Positions 35,610-44,170 of a stretch of 64,000 nt of DNA are shown here, one piece after another. The notes beneath the pieces were generated by a model. The model made no database searches. It saw only the letters and a program-made list of their open reading frames with translations, and was not told where the DNA came from. The position numbers and the translations under genes were made by a program. The DNA comes from Geothrix fuzhouensis (GTDB lineage Bacteria > Acidobacteriota > Holophagae > Holophagales > Holophagaceae), in the NCBI RefSeq assembly GCF_024609325.1, contig NZ_JANHMQ010000002.1, forward strand, positions 124,001-188,000, read 5' to 3'. The first letter of the stretch is position 1; every line of letters begins with the position of its first letter.

Positions 35610-35790
35610 TGAGGTGCAGGACCGGTCTCCGGGCTCGCACGCGACAGGGGCCTTTCAGCTCCCTCCGAGCCTTCCCGGGACGATCCCAGTGACTCGGACT
35701 TGAGGTCTCACGCCGGTGCTGCGTTGGCGTGGTGCATACCGTTGCGGGGCAGCGCAGGAGTCTCACCTGCTTCCCGTGCATCCAGCACGA
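35610..35790 (-). ncRNA. Cobalamin (B12) riboswitch
   Basis: Read leftward, the conserved blocks occur in order: GGGAAGCAGGTGAGA, then CTGCCCCGCAACGGTA, then GTCACTGGGA (B12-box variant), CCCGGGAAGG and GAGCCCGGAGACCGGTCCTGC. These match the AdoCbl riboswitch consensus. It lies about 90 bp upstream of btuB and should shut off receptor synthesis when B12 is plentiful. Confidence 0.93.
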
Positions 35791-35848
35791 AATTGTCAGG
35801 CCTCCAGGGAAACACGGCATCGGGAACGGGTGCAAGTACAATGGCCAG

Positions 35849-36721
35849 ATGAACGCACCCATAGGCATCATTGGCGGCAGTGGGCTCTACCGGATGGAGG
35901 GGCTGTCCCTCGATCGGACGGAGCTGGTGCAGACCCCCTTCGGCGCCCCGTCGGGTCCCGTGCATCTCGGGTTGCTGGACGGCGCCCCCGTGGCCTTCCT
36001 GGCCCGCCACGGCGAAGGCCACCGCTTCACGCCCAGCGAAGTGAACTACCGCGCCAACCTCTGGGCCCTGAAGTCCCTGGGCGTCGAGCGGCTGATCTCG
36101 GTGTCCGCCGTGGGCAGCCTCCAGGCCCGCCACAAGCCGGGCGAGCTGCGCCTCGTGAGCCAGTTCATCGACAAGACCCGCCACCGCAAGGACACTTTTT
36201 TCGGAGAGGGCCTGGTGGCTCATGTGAGCTTCGCCGAACCGGTCTGCACCCAAACCACAGCGACTCTGCTCAAGGCTGGACAAGCATTGTCCATTCCCAT
36301 CGAAGGTGGCGCCACTTACGTCTGCATGGAAGGCCCAGCTTTCTCCACCCGCGCCGAAAGCCGCCTGCACCAAAGCTGGGGCGCGGACCTCATCGGCATG
36401 ACCCAGGTGACGGAGGCGCGCCTGGCCCGCGAGGCAGAGCTCTGCTACGCCTGCATTGCCCTGGTGACGGACTATGACGCCTGGCGCGAGGAGGAGGAGG
36501 GCGTGGACGCCGCCTCCGTGCTGGAGGTCATGCACGCCAACGTCGACAAGGCCCAGCGCCTGCTCCGACAAGTCATACCCCAGCTCGCGGCTTCCCCCCG
36601 CTCCTGCGCCTGCGGCGAAGCCCTGAAGGCCGCCCTCTTCACAGCCCCCGAGGCCGTGACCGAGGACGCCCGGAAGCGGCTCGACTTGCTGGTGGGCAAG
36701 TACGGATACGGAGGCCGCTAA
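35849..36721 (+). CDS. mtnP: S-methyl-5'-thioadenosine phosphorylase
   Basis: The 290-residue PNP-family enzyme splits methylthioadenosine into adenine and methylthioribose 1-phosphate. Motifs are GIIGGSGLY at the start, LARHGEGHRFTPSEVNYRAN (phosphate and base site), YVCMEGPAFSTRAES (the sugar-binding Met and Glu) and VTDYDAWREEEEGV near residue 210, where the Asp contacts adenine. I start at ATG 35849, because the upstream frame reads through the riboswitch region. Its stop overlaps the next start by one base, beginning a three-gene unit. Confidence 0.92.
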   Translation: MNAPIGIIGGSGLYRMEGLSLDRTELVQTPFGAPSGPVHLGLLDGAPVAFLARHGEGHRFTPSEVNYRANLWALKSLGVERLISVSAVGSLQARHKPGELRLVSQFIDKTRHRKDTFFGEGLVAHVSFAEPVCTQTTATLLKAGQALSIPIEGGATYVCMEGPAFSTRAESRLHQSWGADLIGMTQVTEARLAREAELCYACIALVTDYDAWREEEEGVDAASVLEVMHANVDKAQRLLRQVIPQLAASPRSCACGEALKAALFTAPEAVTEDARKRLDLLVGKYGYGGR

Positions 36722-37167
36722 TGCCTGTCGCCGCCCCCAGCGCCAAACTCCAGGCCTTGCTCAAAGAGTTCCAGCAGGTGGCGGCCATGGCCGGCTTCCT
36801 CAACCACGGCTTCGATGCCCCGCAGTTGCGGCTCCAGTTCACCCTCTATGGCCGCATCCGGACGGGAACCGAGGCCGAGGCGGTGGGAGCCATCCCGCGC
36901 CTCCAGGCCTGGTCCGGGACGGTGCTGCAGAAGCTCCGCGAGGACAGTGCGGGCGCCATCCTACCCGGCCAGGTTCTCGTGGCGCCCATCCAGCCCTTCC
37001 AGGGCGGCGGCTATACGGTGGTGGTCAACGCCACCTTCGCCACCAAGGTCACCGACAGCGGCTACTTCAAGGTGAAGACCGCCGTGCTGGCGGCCTACCA
37101 GGAGGCCGTGCGGTTGCGGGAGGCGGGGCTCGATCCTGAAGCTCCAGCCCTGGGAGCCGCGGAATGA
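36721..37167 (+). CDS. Hypothetical protein, 148 residues
   Basis: This soluble protein has no signal peptide. A helical N-terminal third (AKLQALLKEFQQVAAMAGFLNHG) is followed by beta-rich sequence (QLRLQFTLYGRI, VLVAPIQPFQGGGYTVVVNATFATKV). It overlaps mtnP by one base and the M23 peptidase gene by four, so coexpression is clear. I do not recognise the family. The translational coupling may simply reflect compact packing. Confidence 0.75.
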   Translation: MPVAAPSAKLQALLKEFQQVAAMAGFLNHGFDAPQLRLQFTLYGRIRTGTEAEAVGAIPRLQAWSGTVLQKLREDSAGAILPGQVLVAPIQPFQGGGYTVVVNATFATKVTDSGYFKVKTAVLAAYQEAVRLREAGLDPEAPALGAAE

Positions 37168-37985
37168 CCCTGGCTCGCTGTCGCGTGGCGGCTTTGCTGA
37201 TGGTGGTGGCGACGGGCCGAGAGCTCACCGGCGCCGAGCCTGCACCGCTCCCCTTCAAGCCCTCCCCCGTCCCCGGCGGCGTGGTGGTCGTCGCCCTTCC
37301 CGGAGGGCCTGCGGCGCCGAAGGCCACCTACCGGGGCGAACCGGTGCTGGTTCGGCGGAGCGGCCGGAGCTGGACGGCGGTGGTGGGCATTCCGCTGAGC
37401 GCAAAGCCGGGCCGGCACGAAATCGCGGTGGAGGGACGCCCCGTCACCTTCACCGTCCGTGCCAAGCGCTACCCGGAGCAGCGCATCCGCCTGAAGGACC
37501 AGCGCCAGGTGACGCCGAACGCCGAGGACGAGGCACGCATCGCCCGGGAGCAGGCGCTCATGGGGCCGGCCTGGAAGGCCTGGCCCGAGGGCCTGGCCCC
37601 CACGCTGCGGTTCCAGCAGCCTACGCCCGGCGGCCTCACCAGCTCCTTCGGCTTGCGCCGGATCTTCAACGGCCAGCCGAGGGCGCCCCACGCGGGGCTC
37701 GACATCAAGGCCCCCGCGGGCCAGGCCGTGCGCGCCCCCGCCGCGGGCATGGTGGTGCTCACGGGCGACTTCTTCTTCAGCGGCAACGCCGTGTTCCTGG
37801 CCCATGGCGAGGGCGTGGTGAGCCTCTTCGCCCACCTGTCGAAGATCACGGTGACCCAGGGCCAGGTGGTGAAGCCCGGCGACCTCCTGGGCGAGGTCGG
37901 CATGACCGGCCGCGCCACGGGCCCCCACCTCCACTGGTCCCTGAGCCTCAACAACGCCCGGGTGGATCCGCGGCTCTTCCTGTAG
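37164..37985 (+). CDS. M23-family peptidoglycan endopeptidase
   Basis: The 273-residue protein has a signal-like N-terminus (residues 1-23) and a lead-in beta domain. A LytM/M23 catalytic domain follows from about residue 150: zinc ligands in APHAGLDIK (HxxxD) and GPHLHW (HxH), with the usual APAAGMVVLTGDFFFSGNAVFLAHGEG and LGEVGMTGRATG segments. It probably trims peptidoglycan cross-links in the periplasm. All zinc ligands are present, so it should be active rather than an EnvC-type activator. Confidence 0.92.
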   Translation: MTLARCRVAALLMVVATGRELTGAEPAPLPFKPSPVPGGVVVVALPGGPAAPKATYRGEPVLVRRSGRSWTAVVGIPLSAKPGRHEIAVEGRPVTFTVRAKRYPEQRIRLKDQRQVTPNAEDEARIAREQALMGPAWKAWPEGLAPTLRFQQPTPGGLTSSFGLRRIFNGQPRAPHAGLDIKAPAGQAVRAPAAGMVVLTGDFFFSGNAVFLAHGEGVVSLFAHLSKITVTQGQVVKPGDLLGEVGMTGRATGPHLHWSLSLNNARVDPRLFL

Positions 37986-38003
37986 TGCCGGGGTCTGCCT
38001 CCA

Positions 38004-38915
38004 TCATCTAGCTGCGTGATGCCCGCGCGTCTGCACGACGACGACGCCGGCGATGGCGATGGCGCCACCCACGATGGTGAGCAGGGTGGGGAGTTCGCGG
38101 AGCCACACCCAGGCGATGACGCTGGCGATCACGGGAGAGAGATAAAGGAAGCTCGAGAGCAGTCCGGCAGGCATCCGGGCCAGGGCGTAGTTCCACAGGA
38201 CGTAGGCGATGGCGGCGGGGAAGATGCCCAGGTAGATCCCAGCCAGGGTGGCGGCCGGCGCCGCGTGGGGGAGCTGCCGGATCAGCCCAGGCAGGAAGAC
38301 GAGCATGGGCAGCGTGCCGGCCCAGATGGCGTAGCTGGTGAACTCGAGGGCCGCGTAGCGCCGGAGGTCCTGCTTCGACAGGATGGAAAACACGGCGGCG
38401 ACCGCGGCTGAGAGCAGGATGAGCAGGGCGCCGGGTGTGAAGTGCAGGCCCTTGCCGCCACTGACGGCGATGAGGGAGACCCCGGCGAAGGCGAGGAGGA
38501 TGCCACCCCAGCCCACCCGCGTCAGGCGCTCGCCCAGGAACAGGGCTGAGAGCAGCGCCGTGAACACGGGGGCGGCGGAGATGAGCAAGGACGCCGCTCC
38601 GGCCTGGACCGACACCTCGCCGAAGTTCAGAGCTACATGGTAGATGGTGATACCCAGGAAGCCGGCGAGGGCGATGCGCGGCAGGTCGGCGCGCTCCGGC
38701 AGCCGCATCCGCGTCGCCAGGGCGTAGAGGGCCAGCACTGCGGAGGCTGTCCCGAACCGGAGCAGGGCCAGTTGGCCTGGGCCATAGCCGTCTGGTCCCG
38801 GGCCTCCCATGGGGGTGAGCCGCATGCCCGCTCGGATGCCGGCGAAGGCCGAAGCCCATAGCAGGAGCACCACGGCGATGGCCGTCCAGGTCCGGGGATC
38901 ACGCTTCCAGGTCAT
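38004..38915 (-). CDS. DMT-superfamily transporter (EamA)
   Basis: The 303-residue protein has ten predicted membrane helices in two EamA repeats, with the typical VVLLLWASAFAGIRAGM start and LGERLTRVGWGGILLAFAGVSLI at the end of repeat one. The second repeat ends WVWLRELPTLLTIVGGAIAIAGVVV. Members export amino acids or other metabolites; the substrate cannot be told. I start at ATG 38915 behind GGTGGAAGG. It is divergent from mgtA. Confidence 0.88.
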   Translation of the reverse strand: MTWKRDPRTWTAIAVVLLLWASAFAGIRAGMRLTPMGGPGPDGYGPGQLALLRFGTASAVLALYALATRMRLPERADLPRIALAGFLGITIYHVALNFGEVSVQAGAASLLISAAPVFTALLSALFLGERLTRVGWGGILLAFAGVSLIAVSGGKGLHFTPGALLILLSAAVAAVFSILSKQDLRRYAALEFTSYAIWAGTLPMLVFLPGLIRQLPHAAPAATLAGIYLGIFPAAIAYVLWNYALARMPAGLLSSFLYLSPVIASVIAWVWLRELPTLLTIVGGAIAIAGVVVVQTRGHHAAR

Positions 38916-39110
38916 ACCTTCCACCCTATCGGAGCGCGGACGGAATGCACCCCTGCCGCCCAGTGGCCTGTCACGCGCGCCGTGTGCAGAGCACCGGCCT
39001 TCCGCCCGGATCCGTCGCGAGATTCATGGTCATGGCGACGCTACGTGCCTACACTCAACACGCGGTCTAGGAAATACCAGGCGACCCAAGGTCCCAGAGG
39101 GGATTCCACC

Positions 39111-41651
39111 ATGCCGACACCCGCAGCCACCCCCGAGATCGCCTTCTGGCGGCTGCCCCTCGCCGGGCTGCTGGAAAAGTTGTGCGCGACGCCTGGCGGA
39201 CTGAGCCGCGCCGAGGCCACGGCGCGCCTGGCGAAGGTCGGTCCCAATGTGACCAGCGGCGAGCGGAAAAGGGCCGTCATCCTTCAATTCCTGGCGAAGT
39301 TCCTCAACCCCCTGGTGATCATCCTGCTCGTGGCCAGCGCCATCTCGGGCGCCACCGGAGACCGGGTCAGCTTCATCATCATCAGTGCCATCGTGTTGAT
39401 GAGCGTGACCCTGGATTTCGTCCAGGAGCACCGGGCCGGCCAGGCGGCGGAGTGGCTGCGTGATTCGGTGGCGGTGCGGGCGCGGGTCCTGCGGGACGGC
39501 CAGACCCTCGATATTCCTCTGGCCGAGATCGTGCCGGGGGATGTGGTCCTCCTCGCCGCCGGAGACCTGATCCCGGGTGATGGCCGCGTGCTGGAGGCCA
39601 AGGACCTGTTCATCAATGAATCCCTCCTGACGGGCGAGCCATACCCCGTGGAGAAGGCGCCGGCGGAGCTGCCGGATCAGGCGGAGGTGCTCCGGGCCAA
39701 GAACACCGTACTCATGGGCACGTCCGTGATCAGCGGCTCGGCCAAGGTGCTGGTGTGCCGCACCGGCCAGGGCACGTCTCTCGGAGAGATCGCCGACACC
39801 CTGGCCGCCAAGGCCCCGGCCAACTCGTTCCAGCAGGGCACGCAGAAATTTGGCCTCCTCATCATGCGCATGACGATCCTCCTCGTCCTGTTCGTGCTGC
39901 TGGCCAACGCCCTCTTCCACCGCCCGTGGCTGGAGTCGTTCCTGTTCGCGGTGGCCCTGGCGGTGGGGCTGACGCCCGAACTCCTGCCCATGGTGGTCTC
40001 GGTGACCCTCGCCCGTGGCGCCCTGCGCATGTCCGCCAAGAAGGTGATCGTCAAGCGCCTGGATTCCATCCAGAACCTCGGCAGCATGGATGTGCTCTGC
40101 ACGGACAAGACCGGCACCCTCACCGAAGCCAAGATCCACCTGGAACGCCATGTGGATGCGAGCGGCAAGGAGAGTCAGCGGGTGCTGGAGCTGGCCTACT
40201 TCAACAGCTTCTTCGAGACGGGGCTGAAGAGCCCGCTGGACGACGCCATCCTGGAGCACCAGGAAATCGACGCCAAGGCCTGGCACAAGGTCGACGAAGT
40301 GCCCTTCGATTTCGAGCGCCGCCGGGTGTCCGTGCTCCTGGAAGGCGCCACTGGCAGGCTGCTCGTGGTGAAGGGGGCACCCGAGGACGTCCTGCGCCTG
40401 TCCGAAAGCTACGAGGCGGAGGGGGGCGCCCGCGCCCTGGATCCCGCCGCCCGGGCCGGCATCACGGCGGTGTTTGAAGCCCTCAGCAAGGACGGTTTCC
40501 GGGTCCTGGGGATCGCCTCGCGGTCCGTGGGGATGGACCATCCGCATGCCGTGGTGGGCGACGAATCGGCCCTGGTCTTCGCGGGCTTCGCGGCGTTCCT
40601 CGATCCCCCGAAGGAGAGCGCCAAGCAGGCACTGGCGGACCTTGCCGCCGGTGGGGTCACGGTCAAGATCGTCACCGGCGACAACGAGCTGGTGACGCAG
40701 CACATCTGCGCCGAGCTCGGCATGCCCGTGGCTGGCGTGCTCACCGGCACGGAGATCCAGCAGCTGGATGATCATGCCCTGCAGGCCAAGGTGGAGCAGG
40801 TGAATCTTTTCTGTCGGGTGGCGCCCGCGCAGAAGAACCGCGTCATCCTCGCCCTCAAGCAGCGGGGCCACGTGGTGGGCTACCTCGGCGACGGCATCAA
40901 CGACGCCCCCGCCCTCCACTCCGCCGACATCGGCATCTCCGTGGAGAGCGCCGTGGATGTGGCCAAGGCGTCCGCGGCCATGATCCTTCTGGAACACGAT
41001 CTGGGCGTGCTCCAGGCCGGTGTCTTGGAAGGCCGGCGCACCTTCGGGAACATCATGAAGTACATCATGATGGGCACCAGTTCCAACTTCGGGAACATGT
41101 TCAGCATGGCCGGAGCGGCTCTGTTCCTGCCGTTCCTCCCCATGCTGCCGGTGCAGATCCTGCTCAACAACCTCCTCTACGATGTCTCCGAGATCCCGAT
41201 CCCCCTGGATAACGTCGACGAGGAATACCTGGCCAAGCCCCGCCAGTGGAACATGGCCTTCATCCGCAATTTCATGCTGGTGATCGGCCCGGTGAGCTCG
41301 CTCTTCGATTTCCTGGTCTTCTTCATCCTGCTGAAGGTCTTCCATGCGGGCGCGGAGTTGTTCCACACCGGCTGGTTCATCGAGTCCATGGCCTCGCAGG
41401 TCCTGGTCATCTTCATCATCCGCACCCGCAGGAATCCCTTCACGAGCCGCCCGAACGCCTGGATCGTCGCCTGCTCGCTCGCCGTGGTGGCGGTGGCCAT
41501 CGGCCTGCCCTTCACGCCCGCCGGCGTCCACCTCGGGTTCGTGGCGCCTCCGGCCTTCTTCTTCCTGGTGCTGGCCGGCATCCTGGTGGCCTACCTGCTG
41601 GCCGTCGAGGGGGTCAAGCAGTGGTTCTTCCGCCACCTGGCACCAGCCTAA
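39111..41651 (+). CDS. mgtA: Magnesium-translocating P-type ATPase
   Basis: The 846-residue type IIIB P-type ATPase has the N-terminal cation ATPase domain, the actuator motif LLTGEPYPVEK, the phosphorylation motif CTDKTGTLTEAK, the hinge GDGINDAPALHSADIGISV and about ten membrane helices. The C-terminal run NNLLYDVSEIPIPLDNVDEEYLAKPRQW is characteristic of MgtA/MgtB importers. I start at ATG 39111 behind GAGGGG; an upstream extension to 38982 is unsupported. No Mg2+-responsive leader was recognised in the 195-bp gap upstream. Confidence 0.94.
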   Translation: MPTPAATPEIAFWRLPLAGLLEKLCATPGGLSRAEATARLAKVGPNVTSGERKRAVILQFLAKFLNPLVIILLVASAISGATGDRVSFIIISAIVLMSVTLDFVQEHRAGQAAEWLRDSVAVRARVLRDGQTLDIPLAEIVPGDVVLLAAGDLIPGDGRVLEAKDLFINESLLTGEPYPVEKAPAELPDQAEVLRAKNTVLMGTSVISGSAKVLVCRTGQGTSLGEIADTLAAKAPANSFQQGTQKFGLLIMRMTILLVLFVLLANALFHRPWLESFLFAVALAVGLTPELLPMVVSVTLARGALRMSAKKVIVKRLDSIQNLGSMDVLCTDKTGTLTEAKIHLERHVDASGKESQRVLELAYFNSFFETGLKSPLDDAILEHQEIDAKAWHKVDEVPFDFERRRVSVLLEGATGRLLVVKGAPEDVLRLSESYEAEGGARALDPAARAGITAVFEALSKDGFRVLGIASRSVGMDHPHAVVGDESALVFAGFAAFLDPPKESAKQALADLAAGGVTVKIVTGDNELVTQHICAELGMPVAGVLTGTEIQQLDDHALQAKVEQVNLFCRVAPAQKNRVILALKQRGHVVGYLGDGINDAPALHSADIGISVESAVDVAKASAAMILLEHDLGVLQAGVLEGRRTFGNIMKYIMMGTSSNFGNMFSMAGAALFLPFLPMLPVQILLNNLLYDVSEIPIPLDNVDEEYLAKPRQWNMAFIRNFMLVIGPVSSLFDFLVFFILLKVFHAGAELFHTGWFIESMASQVLVIFIIRTRRNPFTSRPNAWIVACSLAVVAVAIGLPFTPAGVHLGFVAPPAFFFLVLAGILVAYLLAVEGVKQWFFRHLAPA

Positions 41652-41657
41652 GGGCGA

Positions 41658-42251
41658 TTAGTCCAGACCGAGCCGCGCCCGCAGCGCGGCGCACGCCCGG
41701 GCCCGGTGGCTGAGGGTGTGCTTGGTCTCTGAAGGCAGCTCGCCGAAGGTCCGATCTTGGCCATCAGGAATGAAGATGGGATCGTAGCCAAAGCCCCCCT
41801 CGCCGCGATGGTCGAAGGCGAGGGAGCCATCCACGCTGCCGCTCACCGTGCAGGCCTCTCCCTCAAGGGGCGCATAGGCCAGCACGCAAACGAACCGGGC
41901 GGCCCGGTCCGCCCCATCGGGGATCATGGCCAGCAGGCGCCGGTTCTTGTCCTGGTAGGCGAGCAGGTCGGGCGCGAAGCGGGCCGAGAGTACGCCAGGG
42001 CCGCCCCACAGCGCATCCACGCAGAGGCCCGAGTCATCGGCCAGCACACCATCCACTGGCTCCGCACCGTGCTCGCGCCACCAGGCCCGGGCCCCTTCCG
42101 CCTTCTGCAGGGCGTTGTCCTGAAAAAAGGCGCCGGTCTCGGGCAGCTCCGGCGCCTCTGCGGGCCAGGGGATGAAGTGGAGTTCCGGCAGCAGCTCCGC
42201 GAACTCGCGCAGCTTGCCGGCGTTCCGGGAGGCGAGAAGGACTTTCAGCAT
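41658..42251 (-). CDS. rdgB: XTP/dITP diphosphatase
   Basis: The 197-residue HAM1/RdgB-type house-cleaning enzyme hydrolyses noncanonical purine triphosphates to monophosphates. Conserved blocks are LLASRNAGKLREF at the start, ETGAFFQDNALQKA, LADDSGLCVDALWGGPGVLSARF, and GEGGFGYDPIFIPDG with SETKHTLSHRARA at the end. It is convergent with mgtA, with six bases between the stop codons. Confidence 0.95.
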   Translation of the reverse strand: MLKVLLASRNAGKLREFAELLPELHFIPWPAEAPELPETGAFFQDNALQKAEGARAWWREHGAEPVDGVLADDSGLCVDALWGGPGVLSARFAPDLLAYQDKNRRLLAMIPDGADRAARFVCVLAYAPLEGEACTVSGSVDGSLAFDHRGEGGFGYDPIFIPDGQDRTFGELPSETKHTLSHRARACAALRARLGLD

Positions 42252-42289
42252 CGAGGCATCACCTTTTCATCAGAGCTAAGGAATGTTGA

Positions 42290-42384
42290 AAGCGGAGGGC
42301 AGCAGAGGAACGGAGGAAAGCGGAGAAAGGAACCCCGGGACCTCAGCGGGCCACTTCATGAAGTGCCTCCGCTCTCCTCCGCTT
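42290..42384. repeat. Intergenic inverted repeat
   Basis: AAGCGGAGG (42290-42298) pairs with CCTCCGCTT (42376-42384). A second related pair lies inside, and CACTTCATGAAGTG (42352-42365) is a perfect palindrome in the centre. It fills the gap between the ThiF/MoeB gene end and rdgB. It may be another interspersed palindrome or a processing signal. Confidence 0.45.
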
Positions 42385-42403
42385 ATCCCAATTCTTTTCC
42401 GCC

Positions 42404-43408
42404 TCAGCACCCCACGACCTCGGTGTACCAGCTGCGGGCGCGCTCGGGGGTCATGGGGCCGTGGACGAGGGCGCGGCCGTCGGCGAAGAGGGTAATCTCG
42501 TCGGGGCCCTCCTGGCCCTTGAGCATCATCCCGGCCTGCTTCCAGGGGCTGCGGGTGCGGGTTTCCAGGCGGGCCCTCAGCGCCGCCAGGTCCAGCTTCC
42601 CGGGCGGGTTCACGCGGATCTGCACGCCCTCCAGGCCGCAGAGGGCACTGGCCTTGAGGGTCCAGCGGGCGTCCAGGAATTCGGTGACCCTCTCCGTGCA
42701 GAAGCGGCAGCGGGTCTTGGGAGGCTTCAGGAACTGGCGCTCGTCGTGCCAGAAGTCGAAGCGGGCCAGGTCGGCATGGGGCGTCTTCCCCGTGAGGACC
42801 TTGATGGCCTCCAGGGCCGCCCAGCTGGCGATGACCCCCACGGCGGGGCCCAGCACGCCGGCGCTGTCGCAGGTGTCCACGTCGCCACCCGCCGGGGGCT
42901 CCTCGAGGAGGCAGCGCAGGCAAGGTGTGTGCGGTGGGTTCAGGGGCCAGACGACGCCTTCGCCGCCGATGGCGCCGGCGTAGATCCAGGGCGTGCCCGT
43001 GAGGATGGCCACATCGTTGATGAGGAAGCGGGCCTCGAAGTTGTCTGTGCCGTCGCAGATGAGGTCGAAGCCCGACAGCAGCTCCCGGGCGTTGCCGCTG
43101 GTGAGGTCGGCGACCACGGGTTCCAGCTCGATGGAAGAATTGGCTTCGTGCAGCCGCTCCGCGGCCACTTCAGCCTTGGGGCGCCCCAGGTCCGATTCAC
43201 CGTACAGCAACTGGCGCTGGAGGTTGCTCTGCTCCACCAGGTCCCGGTCGACGAGCGTGAGATGGCCCACGCCCGCCCGGGCCAGCCAGGGCGCGATGAC
43301 CGAGCCCAGGGCTCCCAGCCCCAACACCGCCACGCGCTTGGAACGCAGGGCCTCGTCCGCCTCGCGGCCGAGAAAAATGCGTTGCTTGGCATACCGGTCG
43401 ATGGACAT
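42404..43408 (-). CDS. ThiF/MoeB/HesA-family adenylyltransferase with C-terminal extension
   Basis: The 334-residue protein begins MSIDRYAKQRIFLG, then carries the nucleotide-binding VAVLGLGALGSVIAPWLARAG, the catalytic Arg block DLVEQSNLQRQLLYG and the DGTDNFEARFLIND loop. Zinc-binding Cys pairs are CLRC and CRFC, and DVDTCDSAGVLGPAVG holds the candidate transfer Cys. About 80 further residues form a C-terminal extension, not a rhodanese domain, ending in Gly-Cys. It activates the C-terminal Gly of a ubiquitin-like sulfur carrier (MoaD or ThiS type). A MoaD partner is not in the window; moaA at 19307 makes a molybdopterin role plausible. Confidence 0.88.
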   Translation of the reverse strand: MSIDRYAKQRIFLGREADEALRSKRVAVLGLGALGSVIAPWLARAGVGHLTLVDRDLVEQSNLQRQLLYGESDLGRPKAEVAAERLHEANSSIELEPVVADLTSGNARELLSGFDLICDGTDNFEARFLINDVAILTGTPWIYAGAIGGEGVVWPLNPPHTPCLRCLLEEPPAGGDVDTCDSAGVLGPAVGVIASWAALEAIKVLTGKTPHADLARFDFWHDERQFLKPPKTRCRFCTERVTEFLDARWTLKASALCGLEGVQIRVNPPGKLDLAALRARLETRTRSPWKQAGMMLKGQEGPDEITLFADGRALVHGPMTPERARSWYTEVVGC

Positions 43409-43473
43409 GCCTGGCGCCTAGGTGGGGTTTGGGTAGCTGGATGAGGAGGTCTCGCGTATCGCCGCAGGCGATA

Positions 43474-43505
43474 CCGAGAAGATGCGTTGCTTGGCGTAGC
43501 GGTCG
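43474..43505 (-). repeat. Partial copy of the ThiF/MoeB gene 5' end
   Basis: This 32-bp stretch repeats 43368-43400, the codons for DRYAKQRIF, with few changes and about 105 bp upstream of it. Translated in the same direction it reads DRYAKQRIFS and then diverges. It looks like the relic of a second gene start or a local duplication. Confidence 0.6.
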
Positions 43506-43545
43506 GGCAAGGGAAGTCCTCGGGGATCCGTCCTCGGTCTTCAGT

Positions 43546-43581
43546 CTAAAAGCAACGGCGCCCCATCGGGGCGCCGTTGCT
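43546..43581 (-). terminator. Rho-independent terminator
   Basis: AGCAACGGCGCCCC (43551-43564) pairs perfectly with 43568-43581 around a 3-nt loop. Read leftward the stem is followed by TTTTAGA, so it terminates the gene ending at 43605. Confidence 0.85.
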
Positions 43582-43604
43582 GAAGGCTGATGGCTGACAG
43601 CCGG

Positions 43605-44069
43605 TTAATTCGCGCCCTGGCCGGACTCGGCCATGGCCTTCTCGTACTCGGCCTGGAGGCGGCTGGCGTCGGAGATGGCGAACTTGTAGACGTACTCGAA
43701 GCGGTCGGCACCCTTGGTGAGGGCGATGATCACTTCGTAGACGCCCTCGCCGCTCACCTCGAAGGGAGCCGCGATGACGTTGAAGGTGCCTTCCTTGGCG
43801 CCGTCGGGGATCTGCACGTCGCTGTCGCGGATCACGTCCTTGCGGTCACCGGTGGGGCTCACGATGGAGAAGCCGAACTTGAACTGGCCGTCCATCCGGG
43901 AGAAGCGGGTGTAGAAGCACACCTTGGGCAGGGTGAAGGGCACCTGGGGCACCACGATGTGATGGTCGTACAGGCCCATCAGCGAGGTCTTGCCGCCCAT
44001 TTCCTGGCGGATGTCATCGCAAAGCAACGTGAATTCGTGCTTGGGGGCCTTGATCTGGACTTCTTGCAT
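43605..44069 (-). CDS. Conserved hypothetical protein, 154 residues (DUF6941-like)
   Basis: I start at ATG 44069 (MQEVQIKAPKHEFTLLCDD), where CGGAG lies seven bases upstream; the longer frame is unsupported. The protein is soluble and beta-rich, with LLCDDIRQEMGGKTSLMGLYDHHIVVPQVP near the start and a second half resembling a beta sandwich (TFNVIAAPFEVSGEGVYEVII). The LLCDD-IRQE-GGK-SLMG pattern is similar to proteins of a domain of unknown function I recall as DUF6941, a match I could not verify. No role is known. Confidence 0.8.
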   Translation of the reverse strand: MQEVQIKAPKHEFTLLCDDIRQEMGGKTSLMGLYDHHIVVPQVPFTLPKVCFYTRFSRMDGQFKFGFSIVSPTGDRKDVIRDSDVQIPDGAKEGTFNVIAAPFEVSGEGVYEVIIALTKGADRFEYVYKFAISDASRLQAEYEKAMAESGQGAN

Positions 44070-44170
44070 GGGGGGGCTCCGAAAGAGGGGGCATCCTGGG
44101 GTGAAGGGAAAGTTTACCCTTGAAGACGGTACCATCCAACCACGGGTTGGTGGCCGGCCCTGGAGGCTGC

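Noticed and set aside
39030-41636. An 868-codon frame antisense to mgtA
   Set aside because: mgtA has all P-type ATPase motifs. The antisense frame is His/Gly/Arg-rich and lacks any domain.
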